Source: Aurantimonas aggregata
GTDB taxonomy: Bacteria; Pseudomonadota; Alphaproteobacteria; Rhizobiales; Rhizobiaceae
NCBI RefSeq assembly: GCF_010500835.1
Contig: NZ_JAAAMJ010000020.1
Location: forward strand, 1-64,000
Direction of reading: 5' to 3'
Length of the DNA: 64,000 nt
This document shows positions 59,729 to 64,000 of the stretch, piece after piece; within the stretch, counting starts at the first letter, position 1; each line of letters starts with the position of its first letter. The translations under genes were made by a program, and so were the position numbers. A model generated the notes under the pieces. The model did not search any database. It was given only the letters and a program-made list of their open reading frames with translations, and was not told the DNA's origin.

Positions 59729-59950
59729 ATGTTTATCCAGACGCTTGGAGACCTTCTCGATCACGGATTCGCAGTGGACGCGTTTTGCATCACATGCGTC
59801 AGGGGCTTCCGGATCGATCTTGATGATCTCGTGGCAAAGCTCGGTCGCGATCATGTGCACCTGGGCATCACCCTTCCAATCACGTGCGAGAGCTGCGGCA
59901 ACGACGATCTGGTGAGGCTCGTCGGCCGCGAGACCGATTGGCGTGCTTAA
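59729..59950 (+). CDS. Small zinc-ribbon-like protein, 73 aa
   Basis: The 73-residue protein has CITC and CESC pairs (about 33 residues apart), likely one zinc site. No DNA-binding or enzyme domain is evident. A terminator follows at 60001. Confidence 0.6.
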   Translation: MFIQTLGDLLDHGFAVDAFCITCVRGFRIDLDDLVAKLGRDHVHLGITLPITCESCGNDDLVRLVGRETDWRA

Positions 59951-60000
59951 TACGTCGCCGCCAGCCCGGTCGGCAGAACGTCGCTCCGAGACAAAGACAG

Positions 60001-60033
60001 CCCGCCGGTTCATCTGATCCGGCGGGCGGTTTT
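60001..60033. terminator. 8-bp terminator between convergent genes
   Basis: cccgccgg (60001-60008) pairs with ccggcggg (60019-60026) around a 10-base loop and TTTT follows the hairpin at 60030-60033. Confidence 0.7.
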
Positions 60034-60061
60034 CGCACAGCGATGGCTTGAAGCTGCGCGC

Positions 60062-61144
60062 CTAGTTGAAGCGGAAAGATGCTTTTGCCCAAACGGTATG
60101 AAAATCGAAGTCTTTGTCCGACGAGAAATCGAGCTGGCGTCCGTCCGTAAGAAGCGTGCTTCGCGAGAAATCGTCACTGCCGAGATCGGTATAGAGATAT
60201 TCGACGCCGAGGCTGAGGTTTTCCGTGACCAGGAAGTCCAACCCGCCGCCCACCGAATACCCGAGGCGCGTATCCGACTCCGAGGCCGCATCGCCGAACA
60301 TGTTGATCGTGGTGTCGACTTCGCCCACGGCGAGACCACCGGTGGCGTAGGCAAGAATGCTCCCGAAGGCCAAACCTGCGCGCAGTCGCAGCGTGGCGAG
60401 GTAGTCCAACTCCTGCTGCGCCGAAACGGTGTCGACACCGTTGGTAAAGCCGAATGATCGCTCGATATCGACGTAAGATATGTCGCCGACAACGCCCAAC
60501 ACCAGTGTGCTGGAACCGACGGAGCCAAACTCCTGATCATAACCAACATGGACACCCCCAACGAAGCCGTCGTCCTCTTCGGCAAAGCGGGAATAGCCGA
60601 GATCCTCGGCTCGGACGGTCCGGGGCGGGACTGCCGGAACGGCTGCTATCGCAGGCCTTCCTGGCGTTGCGGGTATGACGGTTACCGTCGTAGCGGTGCC
60701 AGCACCTTCGGTGCCACCGACATCAACGTCTGCAGGAGCGCCCAAGGCCACTACGGCATCTCGAAGCTCATCGCGGCTGAGACCATCTGCAACTACCTGC
60801 CCGTTGACGCTCAAGGTACAGGCGGGGGTCGCTGCATCTACGCCGCAGCCGTAGGAGTACGCGACCGGGGTGCCCACAGCAATTTCGCCCATCGGGGGAA
60901 TAGCGGCCCGCCCAGGCGCTCCAGGCGTTCCAGGTATGGTGATGAAAAAGTTCTGAACGGAGCTTCCGTCCGTATAGGCATATCCAGCATGACCGCCGAC
61001 GTAGAGGCCGGTCCAGCCGGAGGCCGGAGCCACGACCGCCACCGGGGCCATTGGCGCAGGAGGCTCTTCGTAAACTATCGCGTCAGCAGCTAGGGCTGGA
61101 GCGACGAAGGTGGTGGAGGCGAGAAGCAGGGCAAAACGTCTCAT
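60062..61144 (-). CDS. Omp25-like outer membrane beta-barrel protein
   Basis: A signal peptide (MRRFALLLASTTFVAPALA) precedes a proline-rich stretch and a beta barrel (GWTGLYVGGHAGYAY, DGFVGGVHVGYDQEF, LSLGVEYLYTDLGS) that ends with an aromatic-rich terminus (ASFRFN). That is the rhizobial Omp25/RopB pattern. It probably stabilises the outer membrane. It converges on the zinc-ribbon gene. Confidence 0.88.
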   Translation of the reverse strand: MRRFALLLASTTFVAPALAADAIVYEEPPAPMAPVAVVAPASGWTGLYVGGHAGYAYTDGSSVQNFFITIPGTPGAPGRAAIPPMGEIAVGTPVAYSYGCGVDAATPACTLSVNGQVVADGLSRDELRDAVVALGAPADVDVGGTEGAGTATTVTVIPATPGRPAIAAVPAVPPRTVRAEDLGYSRFAEEDDGFVGGVHVGYDQEFGSVGSSTLVLGVVGDISYVDIERSFGFTNGVDTVSAQQELDYLATLRLRAGLAFGSILAYATGGLAVGEVDTTINMFGDAASESDTRLGYSVGGGLDFLVTENLSLGVEYLYTDLGSDDFSRSTLLTDGRQLDFSSDKDFDFHTVWAKASFRFN

Positions 61145-61474
61145 GGCTAATTCCAGGTGGTGTGTCCCTATGGCAGGAACACTGCCCGAGTGCGGCCACA
61201 TTGTCGCCATCCGAAAGCCGGTGCTGTCACCATTGAATCACATAGGTGCGCCGACGCAACAGATACTTAGCTGACGATCCACGCAAGCTGATCATTGTCC
61301 GGGGCCTCAAGCGTGCCGAGTATTCCGGATTACCGTCCTTTAATTCGGACGACATGTTCGTAGTCCCTATTCCCGCCGCGTTCGGTGGTATTTACACTCT
61401 CGATCACGCTGGCGGTCGGGCTGGACTGGCGCCCTTCCAGTTCGTCATGCGCCGATCCCTAACGTTCAGACTTA
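61145..61474. other. Non-coding stretch, 330 bases
   Basis: It should hold the promoter of the outer membrane protein gene on its left. Its right part borders the transposase remnant. A small + strand frame starting GTG 61246 (82 residues) has unconvincing composition, so I do not call it. Confidence 0.4.
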
Positions 61475-61850
61475 TTAAGACCCGAACGCGATAGCGACTG
61501 TAAGCGCGACCGCCGAGAGGAAGTTGCGGGCGAGCTTGTCGTAGCGGGTGGCAATGCGTCGGAAGTCCTTCAAGCAGCAAAAGGCAGCCTCGATGCGCCA
61601 GCGCCCCTTGTAGCGGGCCTCGTCGTCGGCTTGTAGACGCCGACGCAGCGCGCCGGCGTCGTAGCCCTTGTCGGCAATTATGCTGCGCATCGCTTGCCGC
61701 GTCCATCAGCGGCCGGGCCATGGTGCCGGCCGTCAGCCGCAAAATGGCCGGTAACGCCACACCAGGGTTCTTCGTATTTGCCCGCCGCGGAGGGCCGACT
61801 GGCGCGAGCCTTGGCCCCTCTTCCGCGGTCGAGATCTGGAGCGGTCGCAA
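61475..61850 (-). pseudogene. IS5-family transposase remnant
   Basis: The - strand C-terminal part reads IADKGYDAGALRRRL, then a deletion, then YKGRWRIEAAFCCLKDFRRIATRYDKLARNFLSAV, which is the IS5/IS427-type DDE end (ADKGYD with the late E). About 20 residues between the two blocks are missing. The upstream part is in other frames. No terminal inverted repeats were found, so it is a relic of an insertion. Confidence 0.75.
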
Positions 61851-61939
61851 GGCGGCGGAACCCGCAGATTGTGAGCGTGTTCTCCCTCAGAGGGACGTTC
61901 GTACGCTTTTACAGTGTTCTAGCTGATCGGAGATTACCG

Positions 61940-62596
61940 ATGACCATAAATCACCTCACCACCGCCCTTGCCTTCGGCGGCTTCCTCGCGTTTTCCAGCT
62001 CTGCCCTGGCACAGACCGCGGCCACTGCAACTACTGACCTAAACCTACGCTCCGGCCCTGGTCCGCAATATGAGGTCCTCGGGGCAATCCCAAGCGATGG
62101 CAGTGCCACGATCACGGGCTGTTTGGAGGACAGCAAGTGGTGTCAGGTCACCTACGAGGGAACCGAGGGATGGGCCTACTCTGACTACCTGACCGCCGAC
62201 CTCTCCGGAGAGCGGGTGGTCATTACCGAGCGTCGCGCAGACGTCGGTGTGCCGGTCGCGACTTATGACACAAGTGCCGACGGCGCGGTCGCCGGTGCAA
62301 CAGGCGGGGCAATTGCAGGGGCAATAGTCGGCGGGCCTATCGGAGCAGCGGTGGGAGGGGTTGCAGGCGCAGCTCTGGGTGCAGCCGCTGATGTGCCGGA
62401 GCCGGCGGTTACCTATGTGAAATCGAACCCGGTGGACCCGATCTACCTTGAAGGCGAAGTAGTGGTCGGAGCCACTCTTCCCGAGACGGTCGAACTGCGG
62501 GAAATCCCGGACTATGAATACCGGTACGTCTACGTGAATGGAGTGCCCGTTCTCGTGGAAGCGGAGACTCGGCAGATCGTGCGCATCATCCGCTAA
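61940..62596 (+). CDS. Exported SH3-domain protein (DUF1236-like end)
   Basis: The 218-residue protein has a Sec signal (MTINHLTTALAFGGFLAFSSSALA), a bacterial SH3 domain (DLNLRSGPGPQYEVLGAIPSDGSATITGCLEDSKWCQVTYEGTEGWAYSDYL), a glycine zipper-like segment (GAVAGATGGAIAGAIVGGPIGAAVGGVAGAALG) and a DUF1236-like end (YRYVYVNGVPVLVEAETRQIVRIIR). It should be periplasmic or envelope-bound. CGGAGA precedes the ATG. Confidence 0.85.
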   Translation: MTINHLTTALAFGGFLAFSSSALAQTAATATTDLNLRSGPGPQYEVLGAIPSDGSATITGCLEDSKWCQVTYEGTEGWAYSDYLTADLSGERVVITERRADVGVPVATYDTSADGAVAGATGGAIAGAIVGGPIGAAVGGVAGAALGAAADVPEPAVTYVKSNPVDPIYLEGEVVVGATLPETVELREIPDYEYRYVYVNGVPVLVEAETRQIVRIIR

Positions 62597-62720
62597 CAGT
62601 CCAGACGTCCGTGCAGCCCCGTGGCAATCCTGCTGCGGGGCAACGGGCGCCGACCTACCGGCGGTCTGCACTGCACCCGACTACCCCCAACGCTGAAGCC
62701 AAGGTCCTGTCATTCCTATA

Positions 62721-62942
62721 TTGCTCCTCCTTATTGCTGTGGTCGTCGGGCTCTGGTTCTTCGGCATTCTCAACATCAACGTCAATGACACAGGCGAGCT
62801 ACCAAACGTGACGATCGAGGGTGGGCGTGCTCCCGACGTTGATGTGGATATTCAAGTTCCTGATCTCGACGTGACGACTGAGGAGAGGACCGTGACGGTG
62901 CCGCAGGTCGAAGTGAATCCTTCGGAGAACTCGCGTGAATAG
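62721..62942 (+). CDS. Small membrane-anchored protein, 73 aa
   Basis: A TTG-started frame (weak AAGG site) encodes one N-terminal hydrophobic span (LLLIAVVVGLWFFGILNI) followed by an acidic repeat-like tail (DVDVDIQVPDLDVTTEE). Related small proteins occur in rhizobia (recognition moderate). The start is uncertain. Confidence 0.5.
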   Translation: MLLLIAVVVGLWFFGILNINVNDTGELPNVTIEGGRAPDVDVDIQVPDLDVTTEERTVTVPQVEVNPSENSRE

Positions 62943-62972
62943 CTGTGCCGCGATTGGTTCGGCGCGTAAAAC

Positions 62973-63520
62973 TCAGCCATCTCCCGTTTCGGGATATTCT
63001 GCTGCTGAATTAACCGACCAGATGGCGTCCAAGAGCTCTTCCTCATCGAACGGCTTCCTGAGGACCGGCACGCCTGTCGGCCGGACTCCCAATGCTGTTA
63101 GATCGGCGTGTCCCGTGATGGATCGCCGGAAAGTCGGATTTGAGATTGTGGGCGAACCGCACGATCTCGACCCCCGAGACCATCGGCATGGCGAAGTCGG
63201 TGATCATGAGATCGAACCGATCGGGATTCTTTTCGAGAAGCGTCAGCGCCTCGGCACCGCCGCCGGCACAGACTACCTCGAATTGCCGGTCGCGCAGCAA
63301 CGCCACCGTCGTCGCCAGCAGGCCGCTCGAATCGTCGACCAGAAGTATCTCGGAAGTGCCCCTGATGGCCGGGGCCTTCGGTTCGGCCGATAGACGGGTG
63401 CGCCGTACCTGCCGGCCTTGAACATCCGATCGCGGCAGCCAGAGGCCGATCTGCGTTCCGCGGCCGACGCTGCTCGCATCTTCAGCGTGCCGCCCCGACT
63501 GCTTGGCAAAGCCGTAGACG
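62973..63520 (-). pseudogene. Hybrid histidine kinase remnant (kinase end and receiver)
   Basis: Reading from 63520 the frame gives VYGFAKQSGRHAEDASSVGRGTQIGLWLP, the end of a histidine-kinase ATPase domain, then a receiver domain (ILLVDDSSGLLATTVALLRDR, phospho-Asp in LMITDFAMP). Near 63120 the frame shifts and continues ITGHADLTALGVRPTGVPVLRKPFDEEELLDAIW to the stop at 62973. The sensor and most of the kinase are missing, so it is a decayed gene. Confidence 0.75.
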
Positions 63521-63540
63521 GTAGCCGGCTTCCGTCGCAT

Positions 63541-63943
63541 CCGCTGGGGTTCGAAACGGGAAAGCGTACGTTAGTGCGCGTGCGGTCGGGCTGAGCAGAA
63601 TTACACGGCAGATACGGGAGGGAGCAAGACGATTGGCGCTCGCGCCGTACGGTGCCGAACTCGTGGTGGCGGAGACCGCACCTATACGTCGGAAGATCGC
63701 CACTATCGACTGGCGCGCCGACCACCAGCATGTACATGCGGGGCGAAGCCGTTGGTCGCAGTGTCTCCGATTTCCGACCGCAGATTGATGACTCGGAGGC
63801 GCTTTGGATCCGTGCTGGATCCAACGATTGGTTGTTGCGGCCGCTTCGTAATCCGAAGGTGATCTGGACCTTTCGCCGGAACGGATTGGATGTTGAATGA
63901 TTGTGGTCCTCGACAGGGACGAAGACCATTAGGAAACGATACC
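63541..63943. other. Stretch without a supported gene, about 400 bases
   Basis: Several frames of 60-84 codons exist on both strands but none shows plausible composition or a ribosome site. AGGAAA (63931-63936) serves the partial gene at 63944. Confidence 0.4.
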
Positions 63944-64000
63944 ATGTTCAAGACCACAGCATCCGCAGCCGTTCTCGTCCTCGCGCTGGCAGGCTCTGCC
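63944..64000 (+). CDS. Partial exported protein (truncated at window end)
   Basis: The first 19 codons encode a Sec signal peptide (MFKTTASAAVLVLALAGSA) with AGGAAA seven bases upstream. The rest lies beyond the window, so the function is unknown. Confidence 0.6.
   Translation, partial: MFKTTASAAVLVLALAGSA

Noticed and set aside
61246-61494. Small + strand frame of 82 codons beside the transposase relic
   Set aside because: Composition is unconvincing, the ribosome site is weak and it overlaps the remnant.
63652-63900. 82-codon + strand frame near the window end
   Set aside because: No ribosome site and poor composition; opposite strand frames are equally long.
1-64000. CRISPR array or rRNA genes
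   Set aside because: No regularly spaced direct repeats of CRISPR length and no rRNA-like segments were seen.

Overview
The window is GC-rich (about 65 percent by eye) alphaproteobacterial DNA. A MucR/Ros-type regulator, an Omp25-like porin, Omp/SH3 proteins typical of rhizobia, and alphaproteobacterial tRNAs point to the order Hyphomicrobiales. An Aurantimonadaceae-like host is plausible but is an inference, not shown.

Left chromosomal part (1-22.3 kb). This holds wrbA, tRNA-Leu(TAA), adenine deaminase, threonine ammonia-lyase and an MFS carrier on the + strand. A - strand sulfur/amino-acid operon follows: cysK, a frameshifted alaX editing gene, a 3-mercaptopyruvate sulfurtransferase, a GNAT acetyltransferase and an ornithine-cyclodeaminase-family protein. 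Next comes a small unexplained cluster of two tandemly duplicated unknown genes plus a methyltransferase. It converges on a very large zinc-ribbon/nucleotide-cyclase/AAA/TPR regulator. A photolyase, tRNA-Asn(GTT), several small proteins and a decayed LysR regulator complete this part.

Prophage (22.3 to about 57.8 kb, right end not certain). A tRNA-Cys 3' fragment next to a tyrosine integrase marks the left attachment site. The integrase is followed by an Arc-type repressor candidate and a divergent operator. The rightward early operon has very tight ATGA-type overlaps and encodes a replication-like protein with two clusters of 11-bp iterons inside its gene, a ParB-like protein and an RNase HI. 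A bidirectional terminator separates it from a reverse-strand secreted PRC-barrel cargo gene. The late region is mosaic. The head module is lambda-like: terminase GpA, portal with gpW, ClpP-like protease with an in-frame nested scaffold, decoration protein D, capsid E. The contractile-tail module is P2-like: V, PAAR spike, W, J, I, H fibre, sheath, tube, E/E' with a GGGAAAG -1 frameshift site, tape measure, U, X, D. It ends with a T4-type endolysin and a membrane-protein lysis cassette. A second reverse-strand secreted cargo gene sits between E' and the tape measure gene.

Right flank (57.8-64 kb). This is a looser set of genes for regulatory and envelope proteins: MucR, DUF6894, a WGxxGxxG-type C-terminal anchor protein, a zinc-ribbon protein, an Omp25-like porin and an SH3 protein. 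Remnants of an IS5-family transposase and of a hybrid histidine kinase lie among them. No second attachment site was seen, so this flank may be prophage cargo, an island or ordinary chromosome.
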